From Lycium barbarum (lineage: Eukaryota > Streptophyta > Magnoliopsida > Solanales > Solanaceae), in the NCBI RefSeq assembly GCF_019175385.1, contig NC_083348.1:49746950-49810949 (forward strand): a stretch of 64,000 nucleotides of DNA, read 5' to 3'. Shown piece by piece: positions 1 to 12,479 of the stretch. Within the stretch, counting starts at the first letter, position 1; the number at the start of each line of letters is the position of its first letter. The notes beneath the pieces were generated by a model. The model had not been told where the DNA came from, made no database searches, and was given only the letters and a program-made list of their open reading frames with translations. Made by a program: the position numbers and the translations under genes.

Positions 1-87
1 CGTTACACCCCTGACTGCACCCCCACCTATCAAGAGGCCTGTGGAGGGCCGTCCTAAAGTTACTCCGTCGCGTAATGCTTCAGATAT

Positions 88-457
88 GGATGTTAGGGGA
101 GCTATCAAGTTCCTCACCGAGATTGTAGCTACGCAAGCATAGCATCAGGAAACGGCTCCTAGCACAGGTGCTAATGAGGGGTCGTATAGTTCCAGGACCT
201 AGGAATTTCTGCGTATGAAGCCTCCAGTGTTCACAGGGTCTGTTAAGAAAGAGGATCCGCAAAATTTCATTGACGGACTTTTGAACGTTTTTCGTGTTAT
301 GCATGCTATCGAGATAGAAGTAGGGGAGTTTGCAGCTTATCAGTTGCAGGATGTTGCTTATATTTGGTATGACTCATGGGAATAGTCCTGACGAGAAGGT
401 GTGTCTTCTGCGATTTGGGATGAATTTGTAGATGCTTTTATTAATCACTTCCAACTG
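88..457 (+). pseudogene. Ty3/gypsy gag fragment, broken
   Basis: Plus-strand translation from about base 88 reads as an LTR-retrotransposon gag: a segment MKPPVFTGS, then DPQNFIDGL, a YQLQDVAYIWYDSW block and WDEFVDAFINHF. The same blocks occur in the gags of elements B and C (for example VWQEFVDAFIRHY). At least three in-frame stops interrupt it, so it is not functional. It ends where an LTR begins at 458, and no continuation is visible on the far side of that LTR. The rest of this element must lie left of the window or be deleted. Confidence 0.8.
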
Positions 458-1029
458 TGTCAAGACCCGATTTCACAAAGTCGCGCAGGCACCTACATAT
501 CCCACCTCCGTAGGCGAACCGCTAACCCAACATTTACAAAAACAGTATAAATATCCAAAGAAGATAAGTAACGAAGTCTGTCATATGAATATATAATAAA
601 TACAGAAGTAAATCAAAAACAACCCCAATATCTGGTCTAGTCATACAAGAGCATCTAACTAAAATCTATAAGTCTGGAAGTAATAATAATACATCAATAG
701 TCTCAATAATGTCTCAGAATAACAAAGTAAGACATAATGGAAGAAGAGTCTTCGGGTGGCGAAGCGTCCACATGCTCACCCCAACAGATTCGAATCAGCA
801 GCCTCGAACTCTTAGCCATGAGGGTTAGGCATCGATCCCACCTGATACTCTGCATTCATAAAGGAATTCAGCAAATGCAGATCAATACAAAACACGCGTA
901 CTGGTAGGTATCATAGGCTGACTAAGATTAGCTACATATACCAAGACAATAAAGCAATATAAATAGGTAAATCAACGAGGTATAAGTCAATCACGAGCCA
1001 GTAACCAAGCACCTATGTAAAGCATCTAA

Positions 1030-1240
1030 ACCCAAATATCCCAAGTCTCAGTATATCCAATCTGAATCCATCAATCGCAATACATATCGCACATATAACG
1101 CCCAATTGGGCCGAGTCTCAGTATATCATTGCCGAATCTGTATATAACAATACCTACCATAGGTCTAAGCCCAAATGTACCAGGTGTCAGTATATCAATA
1201 CCGAACCCGTATATCACAATGGTATCACAATAAATCACAA
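1030..1240. repeat. Imperfect tandem repeat of about 60-70 bp in LTR S0
   Basis: Three diverged units each carry a block of the form GTCTCAGTATATC (or GTGTCAGTATATC), then CCGAA(T/C)C(T/C)GTATAT. They sit in the LTR at a place comparable to the tandem modules of the other LTRs here. Confidence 0.6.
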
Positions 1241-1374
1241 GAATATCACAGGAAGCCAAATGATACAATGCAATGCAATAATGTATGGAATATTAATGCA
1301 ATGCATATGCACCGTACATATGTACTCCAATGATGGAACATCACATCTTGGCATCACAACCCATGGGGGACCTG

Positions 1375-1465
1375 CGAAGTCTATGTACCTCACAATTCCG
1401 GCAACAACCTCGGCAATCGCTACCTCACGATTCCGGTAACAACCTCGAAAATCGCTACCACTCAT
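1375..1465. repeat. Two-copy tandem repeat in LTR S0
   Basis: The block TACCTCACAATTCCGGCAAC, then AACCTCGGCAATCGC, is repeated immediately as CTACCTCACGATTCCGGTAAC, then AACCTCGAAAATCGC. Unit length is about 42 bp. Confidence 0.7.
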
Positions 1466-3951
1466 CCTCGATTCAGGGATAAACATCGGACATCAGTCCT
1501 CACGTTACTCTAATCCAACTGAGCCCAGCTCATAACACTGTTTCCTTATGTATCAACAATATATCATGAAGGATGAGAATGCTTGTAATATATGAGTTCA
1601 ATGTCAATAATCAAATCAATATCAAAGTACCACTCATGGGCACACCAATAATATCATGAAAAGCCTACATAATAAGTCATAATAGAATCACTATCCTCGT
1701 CTCAAACGACAACAAGTAGGATATTACAATATCATAATCAAGATGTATCAATAGTCTCCAATATCTACTATCTCAACGTGGCATCAAGCCAATAACAACA
1801 GGACAAGATGAGTCATAACACAATGGGGTGGCTAATCCAAATCACACAATAGGGACCAACCTAAGACAATATCGAACCTAGCTTCATACCCGAAGATTTA
1901 CATGCATTCTATGAAAAAATCGTCTAAATATATGTTTCTCTAAATGAAATATCACCGTAGTATAAACCATAACTTACCTGGAAGGCCGAACAGCATGATC
2001 TCCTCAATCACACCTTAGTCTTCCCTTTCCTTTGAGCCTCGAGATAAAGAAAGTCTAAGCATATTCGAATCATCAAGAAGAACATCGATCAAACCTTACT
2101 TCTATACAAGACCCAAATCTCAACCTATAGAATGAGGAAAATGAGGGAATTCGAAGGATACCCATAATAGTCTAAGAAGAATTTCGAATAAAAAAGTTAG
2201 TTCAAAAACCCATTCCCAACCCAAGGGGCAAAATGGTCATTTCATAATTAAATCGGGTTCAATAACGTCAAATTATTAATCTAGGAAGTCATACGAATCC
2301 AATGGTACCCATATTGACATACTTTAAATCCGAAGCCAAAAAGTCTCCAAAAATAGGAATCAGAGACATGAGGGGCAAAGTAGGAAATTTAGTTCAAAAT
2401 CGGTTTACCCATTACTTATGGAGCCTATATGCCAAAAATGAGTGAAATCCATCCAATTCATGTTTAATTGAAGAAAAATCAAGTTCAAGCCAGAGGTTTC
2501 AAATCCCCAATTTACCTCCCTTTAATTCAAGACTCTTAGCATGAAAAATCCTACTAAACGATAGAATAATCATAAAAAGGTGTTTGGAATCTTACCCAAA
2601 TGATAATTCTTGAAAAAGTCTCTTCAAGTCTCCCAAAATCAAGCTTCTAAGATTGTGAGAAACCCCAAGCAAATAATAAAAATGAAAACGCCCAGCTGTC
2701 AGTCCCATATCTGGTGCTAGAATGATCCCAAAGCTCACTTTTGACAACTTCAATAGATCCTTGCAAAATGTCACTCAAGTTAGGATTTTGAATCACCGCA
2801 TTTGGCCTTAAAATTAGTGAGATATGATGGTTTCAATTTTTGGAAGAAGTCAGAAATTTAAAGGACGATCTCAGTGGCAATTTCGTAATTTTTAGCAAAT
2901 CACACTAGAAAAATCTGCACAGCAAAATTTTAGTAAAATGTCCATATCTCCCTCATAGCTTTTAGCAAATGCCCATATCTCCCTCATACGTTGGCGAAAC
3001 GCGACGATTCTTGTTGCTACAGCTCTGAAATTACAATACGGATCTAACAGATCAATCAAATAAAAATCAAAGCTCGTTTGGTCATATTATGGTACCCTTT
3101 TTGCTCAAAATGGCATCGAAACAAAAAACAAACATCATACAACCCAAACATATCCGAAACTCATCGAAATCTAACCGAGATTTGTGGACAAGTCCAAAAT
3201 TATCATACGAACCTGCTCGAACTCTCAAAACATCCAAATGGGACCGTCTTGACCTGATGTTAACCATGGTCAACTCCAAATCATACCAAAAGCTAGTTTG
3301 TCAACCAACCACCCAAATCACACCTAAACCTCTCGGGAACCGACCCAATGACTAGACTAAGTCATAAATGACATTCTGGACTGAATGAAACTGTCGAAAT
3401 TCGATTATGGGCATGTTTACCCAAAAGTCAACTTTTGGTCAAACTTGAGCCTTCAAAATTCCAAAACATAGATTTTCTTCTTCGATTCTCAGCCGATCAC
3501 CTCGAGAATTGAGTCACCCATCCCCACAAGTCATAAATATCACAACAAAGCTAACAGAAACAACAAATCTCAGATCCAGATCTAATTTCTTCCTGTGACC
3601 ATCTTTTCACCATAAATAGGCATATTAAACATTAACTGACTTAATTATCAAAAACCAACCAGACAAACTCTAAAATTAGCCCCCTCAATTTTCACAAATC
3701 ATAACTAATATTTCAAATCTAACGGAATCTTCAGATTGATAATCAGAGCACATTTTCCCAAAGTAAACAATTTATCCAAATAATTGAATGTCGGAATTTC
3801 CAAAGTGAAACCTTCTCTCGAAATGAACCAAATGATATTCGTTTGACTTCAAATTTGGCTAGCAAGTCAAAATAATTATGACGAAGCTTGTGGAATAGAT
3901 GACATGCAAACTGGAGCACCGATTCTCAAAACAATCGACCGGGTCGTTACA

Positions 3952-6900
3952 TCAGATACCAATTAAACAATCGTTTGTCCTCGAACGATAAAGAACAGTA
4001 CGAAAGCCGACGGCAACCAAGGAATCTCTAACATAACAATGCGGAAGCCTCTAGGCACGAAGTAAGGCAAAATCACTGCTTGTTCATCTTATCGGTCAAA
4101 ACTTTCTCTAACTTAGCTAAAAGACCCAATTTTTCATATTTCCCATACTCGAAATTTCTTTCACCGATGATCCCTATATAAGAACTGCTTCTGCTGAAAT
4201 TCTCTAATTCGATATAGCCATACCTCTAAACGCGATCGATAGGTCGCACAAACGTTCCTCAAAATAACACAACCCTTTTGAAATAGACACAATCGTAGCC
4301 CACTCTGAACCGGTAAAATATTATGATTCTGCTAACCTTTCTTTCACCCATCTAAGGTCGTTCTTCGAACTACGATTTCTTCAAAACACATAAACATAAG
4401 CCCGTAACCATGACTTACTCTTGCTAGAACAGAATTCTTGCTTTAGCAGAGCAACTCTAAGCAATTCCATCAAATTGATCTTACTCATAGCCGACTTTGC
4501 TAGTGTCAAGTCTTCTTAGACCTTCAAATCACAATAAAAAAACATACCATTGACCGAGCCAAGTTCGTAGGAAACCATCTGACCACTCTAAAGACCTCTC
4601 GCAACCATGGTACCTCCTCAAATCATTACCAAGTGCCGATGTAAACCATTACATTTGTCCGAGTAGCTGCTCTTGATAAATTATCATTAATTCCACTTGC
4701 AACCTTGATAAAGCTCGATAAAACCTGTCATACCTCAAATTTGAACTGAAGCTAATCGAATTCGTAAACGTGATTTGCTAGGAGACCCATAAGTCCTTCT
4801 GGGAATGTAAACATAGTCCATTAAGCTCTAATCTAACAATCCTAACCCAAAATGAATGCACAACCCCTGAATACCACCGATAGTCACTCGAATTGACTTT
4901 AGCTTTTTGAAACCAATCACAGTCCTATCACACATCTGTGGCGGCCAATTCTAATCGTTTCCTCTCGCATAATCAATCATGTTTGTCACCCTCGACTCTA
5001 AAAGCTTAGTCCTACCAAAGTTGTTAACTTAGTACCGAAGGACTATACCTTATGATTTCAATCTTCATGTTTCTCAACCTTTACCCGATACGCAAATTCG
5101 ATACAACCCCGAACTTTCGGACCCAAAACCTGTAGCCTCCTATAATACCCCTTTAACCATAGAATATCTCATTATAACACCTCGATATGCCCATAACAAT
5201 TCTGAAAGTATAAAATCTTACAACTACCGCTCTAAACCTCACGTAATTACTCCTAAGTCCTTAATATCCAAAGTGCTCACCCAAGCTATCCAGTCAATAT
5301 TACTTGCAACATAATACACCACCACGAATATGGTCTCATCTCGAAAATATAACTCTAGCCTTCACATAATAGGGATTTCCACAATTCCTTTCCCTTAAAC
5401 CACACTAACTCATCCACTGAAGAGCATTACAAAAATATCAAACTGTGTACCACACAAGCCACTTCCATAAGCCTTAAGATGTCGGTTGCCTGAAGTTTGC
5501 TTCTCACTAGTCACTGATCACGAAACCTCACGGAACTCTATCGTATCACTTAGTCCATTATTTTAGACTTCCTTCTTTAGCTACTCAACAATCACACCAC
5601 ATCTAAAATATGCAAGAAAACAACACCACAATCCATACCGACCCAAGAAATCCCCAAGATCTACCTTATTCTTATTGATTCTCAATCTACAATACTTTTT
5701 CTTGACTCTTCAATTCCTAAATTTCTATCAGTTCACATACACTACCATCTTTTGACCATTTCTCAAACGCACTCAGTAGTATGCCACATACTCTACACCC
5801 TAGAGTTCTCTTAACTCGGTCAACTCTAAAACTGATTATTTGTAAATCCAACGTATCACATACACAGTCCTACTAATGCCCCCACGTATCTCTACCAAAG
5901 TGCCTTTGCTCAAATTCCCTTAAATCAAATTCTTAAATGTTCTCCACAACTCGAATTAACGTTGATTTACCACTTCGAACGTCAAATTGTCGAACCAAAA
6001 CACCCGATAGCTCCTTGAGTACTAAAACTTCGCACTTGTCCAACACTAGAGTCATTCTATTAGTCAACCACTAGCTCCCATTGGCCCACAACATAACCAA
6101 ACATACTAACTCAACACTGAAACCTTATGTCTATTCTACCATATATAACTGCAACATAACTCTCAAATCAACTACCTCTTGATTTCACAATCCCTTTTTG
6201 CCCTTAACCTCAAAGACGCCAATCAACCTCATTGGTCGCACTCTTTACTGAAAGACCAGGACCACAGCTGCCTAACATCTCAAGTCTCCCCTCATCACAA
6301 TTAACCTTTCTTTTTGATCTAGAACCGATAATCCTTTCCCTGAAGGAAACTAGCATATAGTCACGTCGAAGTCCAACTTAACTTTTCACGACCGAATACG
6401 AAATCCACTCTCATACCCATTTGCAGCCTTATCCTAACAAGCACGGCAGCTACCAATTTCTTTTCTTCCCAGTCTCACAAAAAGTACTCATGTCTAAGAT
6501 GTTCCATGAATCTTACTTCACTACACGCTTTTCACAAAAGTCTCCCTGTATGTCCTTATTGTCGACTTTTTTTTATTTGTTGCACGCGATCACAAAACGT
6601 TTACCCAATTCGATAGTCATTACCGAACTTACACTTGTTCTCACATACCGAAGTCTAATACTCTACCGATGTTGAATCGTTAACCCGCCATTTGTACACC
6701 AGTGCCACGTACACCATCATAAAGCCTTGATGAAGGTGAAGTCAAACCGATCATATCATCGAGCAACCCACTATTGTTAAGCCATCAATGCACTTTGTCA
6801 CTTCCTAGCAACCCAACACTGAAACGTGGAGACCATGTTACCCTATGAACTATCTTTCCCATTTCTCATGAACTCCTACCATAAACGAGTCTAATCGCGA

Positions 6901-7036
6901 TTTCATAGAACTAACTAGTCAAATCGCGACTCCACACAAGCTAATCCTTACGCCATAAGAGACTGAACTGGATCGCGTGTTCGAATCAGAATAACATATC
7001 TCGTACCATTCTAAAACACAGTATAGATCGGCCATT
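3952..7036 (-). mobile_element. Decayed interior of element S0, no recognisable gene
   Basis: About 3.1 kb without an open frame that resembles a known protein. The left edge carries the minus-strand pre-LTR block (TCGTTTGTCCTCGAACG near 3975), so it starts as the 3' end of the S0 element interior. Beyond that I could not recognise integrase or reverse transcriptase motifs on either strand. The right part may also contain lost flanks of element B. Only short chance frames are open. Calling it a retroelement interior is inference from position. Confidence 0.4.
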
Positions 7037-7468
7037 TGCCATGACGGGTACCCAGAGCTAACCTACCGAGCACCACCCATCATGCTCATCTTCTTATTCA
7101 ACTTGGATCGACACAATTCCCAAGCAAAACTAATATGAAACGATCTTCGATTACTCCCCAAAACATACAAATATGTACAAGCCCACGAGGCTACAAAAAT
7201 AATATACATGATATACACTAAGAATATTATGAGACATTTACTAATCATACATAAGTATCTACGAGCCTCTAACTGGAGTACTGGAATCATAAGGACGGGA
7301 CAGGACCCCGCCATGCCCCAAATATACACACAAAAGAATATACCAATAAGCCGCAACTCCGGAGTAATGGAGTGCTCCTATATATCTGCTGGTAGAGCTC
7401 CTAAGCGTCTTTACCGTCCCCCTGTCTACCTGCGGGCATGAATAGAGCGTCCATAAAATAAAGGAAGT

Positions 7469-7487
7469 CAGTACGAACAATGTACTG
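7469..7487. other. Conserved hairpin CAGTAC(7)GTACTG in LTR B1
   Basis: CAGTAC GAACAAT GTACTG followed by AGTATATAAGGCATG. The same inverted repeat and flank occur in the LTRs of A, B, C, D, S1 and S2. Confidence 0.8.
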
Positions 7488-7637
7488 AGTATATAAGGCA
7501 TGTATAACAACATAATCAAGAAATAAAATAGCATAAGATGAAGAGATAACCTGTAACTGATTGTCTCTTAAGGCTGAGTCATGCATGCTAACTTTTATAT
7601 TTAAAACTTCAACATATCATATATACATATGTAAGCT

Positions 7638-7822
7638 GCCCGATCATATAGGTACGGTGTGATCATCATTAGCCTGCATCTGGACCTCCAGCATCTAGGG
7701 TAACCATCTCATGCCGCCCACTAGTGGTGTCTGCCTGGCCAACTAGACTCGGTGTAATCATAAGCTGCCCACTACGCCTATCATAGTGGTGTCTGCCCGA
7801 CCAACTAGGCACGGTGTAACTC
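7638..7822. repeat. GGCC-TAGGC-CGGTG repeat module in LTR B1
   Basis: Three units of the form CTGCCCG(A/G)CC, AACTAGGC, ACGGTGTAA alternate with CTGCCCACTA-type linkers. Related modules are present in the LTRs of C and D2. Element A landed inside this module in the partner LTR. Confidence 0.75.
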
Positions 7823-7876
7823 ACATATACATAACATAAAGCACGCATTAGAGCTCAAGTAAAAGCTATAACTCTA

Positions 7877-7906
7877 TCGGAGTGACGTAAGCTCGGTAAC
7901 CTCCGA
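7877..7906. other. Inverted repeat TCGGAG...CTCCGA around an ACGTAAG core, LTR B1
   Basis: TCGGAG and CTCCGA flank a TGACGTAAGCTCGGTAAC core. The stem recurs with paired base changes in LTRs C and P. Confidence 0.75.
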
Positions 7907-9095
7907 TTATATTATGGAACAATCATCATCGCTATGTCTCACCTTAAAGGAACTAGTATCATGAGGTGAGACCATCAACAATGAACTAAATCAAGGAATT
8001 TTTGAAATAAGATCATTAAGCTCATAATAGAATCATCTCATAAGCTTCGGAATCTCTAGAAATAGGATCATCATCATCATTATCATAAAACACAACTTAT
8101 CTCTTTCTCATAAGAAACTCTTAATAAGCTTAAACTTTCAACTTTGGAATGTATGAAGGTCATGAGAACATACATAGGAAATGGTGATATAAGAGTCATG
8201 CCTTTTGAAAGAAATGACTAGCCTTACATACCTTTACGTCTCTTTAACTTTATTGACTAAACACTTTCCTTCCAAGCTCACAATTCTACATACAAGGGAA
8301 TTCGTACTAAGGTTAGATCATTAGAAACATGCTTAAGTTAAAGCTAAAGCGACTAAAAGGTTAATGAAAATTGGGCAGCATTTCCTTTGTTCCAACAAAT
8401 TTATCCATCTACTAAACAACTCCCAAACATCAATAGCAACACCCATAATATCATAATCAATAGACTTCTTCAAGTTAAACATTGTTCAATCCTCAAAACT
8501 CCTTTTGAAAGCCATTCATAACCATAATTACAACACCATATTCATTTACATATAATACTTCCTCAACGTCCTTAGTATCATTCATAACAATATTATACTC
8601 ATATCATACTAAGAATCATGACTCAAGTTAACTTACCACTCAAAATATCATTATTTCCATATTTGAGCTCATATTCTATTTTCTTCTCTCATCCAAGTCA
8701 TTCAACCACTCAAATACTTTTAATAACATGGAATGGATGTAAAACTAACCTTTGATCATATAGAAATGAACCTCGGATGAGTATTCTTCACTTGAGAAAA
8801 ACCCCAACTTCAATACTGTTATATCCCGCATTTTGTACATTCGGATATTTCAAGGAAGTTGTGGTAAATTAAGGGCAAGACTATTTTTCAAAATTATTTT
8901 AATATACAAGTTATTTATTAGTATGGAAATATTGAGAACGGCTAAGGGTAAAAAGGAAATTCGCAAAGTGGCTCATGGTAATATTGTGGAAGGTTAGGGG
9001 CAAAACGGGAATTTCACAAAATATTCAAGAAGGTTCTTGAAGGGGCCATGTTGGCCGTGTGGCATATGTCCATATTTTTATTAAATGGGGCTAAT

Positions 9096-9097
<2 letters not shown>

Positions 9098-9179
<82 letters not shown>
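9098..9179. repeat. (AT)n microsatellite
   Basis: About 80 bases of uninterrupted AT dinucleotides within solo LTR S1, with a shorter (TA)n at about 9284-9301. Confidence 0.95.
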
Positions 9180-9180
<1 letters not shown>

Positions 9181-11021
9181 ACCAAAGCTTATATAACAAG
9201 ACAAGTGGTCATATTTGTTTATTTTAAGAAAGTTCAAGAAAAAGGGAGAAGGGGACATGTGTCCACCTTGTGTTGGTAGAAGCCATATATATATATATAT
9301 ACAATTGATGACTAAATGAGGCATATTTTATCTTCTAAATCAAGAAGCTTGGAGAGAAAAGAAAAAGAGGAAAAGAGAGGGGGGTTCGGCCATGGTTGGC
9401 CGAACTTGGAGCCATGGAGTTGATCAAGAAAAGAATATTTTCTTCTAGTATTCCAACTAATTTGAAGGCCCTAATTAACATGGGGTGGTTGTTTAAGCAA
9501 GCAAACTATTTATTTGTGCAATTCCAACCCTAGCCGAGTAAGAGGATGGATGGAAGAAGGTAAGGTTTAATCCTCTCTCTTATGTGCTATGAATGATTTG
9601 TGGACGTTGTGGTATGTAGAAATGGATGAAATTCATGAAATATGTGTGTGTATGGTGTGGCCGAATGGAGGTGGTGATTGTGTAGATATGATGAATTGAT
9701 TTTATTTAGTATTTCGATTGTTATAGATGTGGATTCCATGATGAAAATGAAGGTTTGATGAATTGAAGTGAATTTGGAATAATTGTGGGGTTGCTGAAGA
9801 AGTTAGTGTGACATTAGTATGGTTTCTTATATTTGTAGGAATGATATTGCTAATGTGTAGGTTGTAAATATAATTCATGAATTTGGAAGTGAGACATGTG
9901 TTTGGAAGATTTTAAGTTGGGTTGTTGTGATTGAATTTGAAAGAAGGAAATAGGTTGTTATTGTTCTTGTTGAATTTGGAAGGTTTCAGGTGAAGTAGTA
10001 TGTTGATTGGGTTGTTTTGAATATTATGTGAATTGAATTGAATATAAATGAAATGTCGTTGAATTGTATGGCAAAGGTTGTTAATGTTAGAATGCGTCTT
10101 GAATTGATTCTTGATATTGTTGGCATGATTGTTGGTACTGTTGTTGATAATTTGGCCGAGTTGAATTTTCGGATTGTTGTTGATAAAATTGGCCGAGTTA
10201 GATTCTCGGGGATGGTGTATTTACAGGGAAATGCTGCCGAAATTTCGGCAGATCATAAGTGGATTTATTTGAAAGACTAAGGCAAGTGTATGACGACGAA
10301 TCTAATAATTGTGTGAATTCTTTTGAATGTAGACTAGAAAGCTTGGATAAATAAGCGTAGCTAATAGGGCATGGAGCAGGTATGTAAGGCTTACCCTTTC
10401 TTTCTTTTTGCATGATCCTTATGAAACAAGTAGATGATGTATATGTATGACTTCAAAGAGATTCCTATTCTTAGAGCCACTAGGATGGCTAACGTTCTTG
10501 ATTTCCATAAGCTGTTTCATATGGTTTTGATGTGTATCTATGATGTCCGAAGTTCGATTGATATGTTTCCGAATGGCATTCGAGAGATAATTGATATGAC
10601 TAATGTCTTGGTTTTCAAATGATAGCACGTTTGATTATCCCATCGAGTCTTTGATACATTTTGATACGTACATATGGTTCCAAAAGCTCTATCTGATTTG
10701 ATCCATAACGATATTCGAAAGGTACCTAACATGATTGCTGCTTTGATTTTCCAAAAATGGCTTCTGAAACGTTCGTAGAAGGTTTTGTACTTCAAACGCT
10801 CATAACTTTCTTATACTAAATCGGATTGACCCGAAACTTGTTTCTGAGCCTTCAGGTGTCGGTAAGTATACTTGTCCATTGAGTCTTAGAATTGATTTGT
10901 ATGCATATTGTTTCTCACTACTCTGCTCGTGCGTACTACTATTATATCGTTCGCCGAGTCCCGGGCCGGTTATGTCATTGTGCGCACTATGTTATACACG
11001 GCACTAACATGTTATGTTATA

Positions 11022-11178
11022 TATGGATCGGGCCGTACGTTCCTCGGCACTAATATAATATATAAATGGATCGGGCTGCACGTTCCGCAGCAATATAATA
11101 TATAAATGGATCGGGCTGCACGTTCCGCAGCAATATAGTATATATATATATGGATCGGGCTGCACGTTCCGCAGCACT
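11022..11178. repeat. Tandem repeat, four units of about 40-45 bp, in S1
   Basis: Four units begin GGATCGGGC at 11025, 11068, 11108 and 11152. Three of them continue TGCACGTTCCGCAGCA, which contains the inverted repeat GCTGC...GCAGC. The units are joined by AT-rich linkers. Confidence 0.85.
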
Positions 11179-11315
11179 AGGCATGCATGGTACCCGCCTA
11201 AAAGGCACTCAAATGTACAGGTTACTCTTTTACCCCATGATATGCTCTATATTTCCATTATGTTATTATTCATAATTACATCCCTTACTATGTTACTATT
11301 CATGCCTTAAATACT

Positions 11316-11334
11316 CAGTACATTGCTCGTACTA
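11316..11334. other. Conserved hairpin CAGTAC(7)GTACTA in S1
   Basis: CAGTAC ATTGCTC GTACTA, preceded by the reverse of the GTATTTAAGGCATG flank seen in the minus-strand LTRs. Confidence 0.75.
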
Positions 11335-11958
11335 ACGTCCCTTCTTGTGGACGCTGCGTTTCATGCCACGCAGGTACACCCAGATGAGTAAAGGACATTG
11401 CTATACGGTGTTTCAGTGGGATTGGCGAGCTCTACTTCCTTCCGGAGCAATTGCCGAGTCAGAGAATATATGTTATGATTTCTGGTTGATGTTAGAGACT
11501 TTGCAGACAGAGTCGTGGGTATAGGATGTCAGTTTTGTAAGCGGCTCCATCAGCCGATGTGTCTTATTATATTATGTTACAGATCGATCGTGATTACAAA
11601 TTATACTTGATCTGAGTACGATGAAAGAAAAGATTCTGAAAGATTTACTATGTATTTCATTCTTATTTGATATAAGAGTCCAAAGAGATTCTGTGTATAA
11701 TAAGAGACAAAGGGGTTCGTTCGGCCCTAAGTAAGGGTCGGGTGCCCATCACACCCTAGTAAGATTAGGGTGTGACAAATACCAAGGAATTCTTGATTTC
11801 TATAATCCCTAGTGAGACTCTTTGCACTTAATCTTCTTGATTCTTGGTGTTTAATCTTTGATTTCCCTTGGATTGGTGTTGATATGGTGAGTGGAATATT
11901 CTAGAGCTCTCAAGAGTGGTGGAGAAGATGGGAAATGCAAAAATAAGACTTGGGTCAT

Positions 11959-11967
11959 CTTTTTATA
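11959..11967 (-). promoter_or_regulatory. TATA box of LTR B1
   Basis: On the minus strand it reads TATAAAAAG. It lies about 40 bases downstream of the palindrome cluster at 12004-12130. Confidence 0.55.
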
Positions 11968-12003
11968 AAAAAAACCAATGCTGCCCGATAGGATTTATAA
12001 GAC

Positions 12004-12130
12004 ACTTATACGGTTCGTATAATTTTATACGATCCGTATAAGTGACATAATACCTCCAGTGATGACCCTTCACTGTAACTATTATATGGACCGCATAAAG
12101 TTATACGGACCGTATAAGCGGTCGTATAAC
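12004..12130. promoter_or_regulatory. Palindrome cluster upstream of the TATA box, LTR B1
   Basis: Repeated odd palindromes of the type TTATACGG A CCGTATAA, with mutated siblings (TTATACGATCCGTATAAG and a CTTATACGGTTCGTATAA copy). The core is ACGG-N-CCGT. The position is just upstream of the TATA box in the element's own sense. Confidence 0.65.
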
Positions 12131-12479
12131 TCCATTTTTCCGAGATTGATTTCGTCGATTCGTTTGATCTTAAATCCTTATGGAGTCTTCTTGGCACTTG
12201 TTTAACACTTCATTACCCATCTAAGGAGCCCTATAACTCCTTCCCAAGATATTACTAAATAATCGTTAAGTCGATACTTGCAAAAACCTCTCCAAACACG
12301 ACTTATACTTTACTTCCTTCGACGAACTTAGTTTCACCGATTCATATAACTTTAAATCTTGTCATATGCACTTTAAATCTACTAAATACACTCCTTATTG
12401 TCATAATGACTTCATGTTCACCTTAAGCTTGCGTTAGTCTATTCACAACACAATGATATGAAATGTCCGAGGTGTAATA

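Larger units (their letters stand above)
458..3951 (-). mobile_element. LTR of a minus-strand Ty3/gypsy element (S0)
   Basis: The segment begins TGTCAAGACCCGA and ends GGGTCGTTACA, the inverted TG...CA termini and paired GACCC/GGGTC ends typical of nightshade Ty3/gypsy LTRs. Bases just to the right (about 3980) read TCGTTTGTCCTCGAACG, the reverse of the TTCGAGGACGAA-type block found before the 3' LTR of such elements. This is therefore the 3' LTR in minus orientation. It interrupts the gag scrap at 457, but I see no convincing target-site duplication. No coding region is visible inside it. Confidence 0.65.
8817..11777 (+). mobile_element. Solo LTR S1 inserted in LTR B1
   Basis: It starts TGTTATATCCCGCATTTTG and ends AGGGTGTGACA, and is flanked by the perfect 5-bp duplicate AATAC (8812-8816 and 11778-11782). 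The flanks join to restore the B LTR exactly as in the partner copy. There is no primer site, polypurine tract or coding region, so it is a solo LTR left by recombination between two LTRs. A second copy of the family, S2, lies at 36786-40070 on the other strand. Confidence 0.9.
7037..12479 (-). repeat. 3' LTR of element B, split by solo LTR S1
   Basis: From CCATGACGGGTACC (about 7040) to GGTGTAATA at 12479 it matches the other B LTR base by base apart from scattered differences. The stretch 8817-11782 is an insertion (S1 plus its duplicate). The first 15-20 bases of the LTR (TGTCACGACC in the partner) are replaced by unrelated sequence, so the terminus is damaged. The right terminus is GGTGTAATA where the partner has GGTGTAACA. 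Confidence 0.85.

Noticed and set aside
7063..7586. Several open frames of 60-97 codons in LTR B1
   Set aside because: They overlap each other on both strands within an LTR, and the partner LTR breaks or alters them.
9085..9324. Open frames rich in Ile-Tyr on both strands
   Set aside because: They are translations of an AT dinucleotide run.
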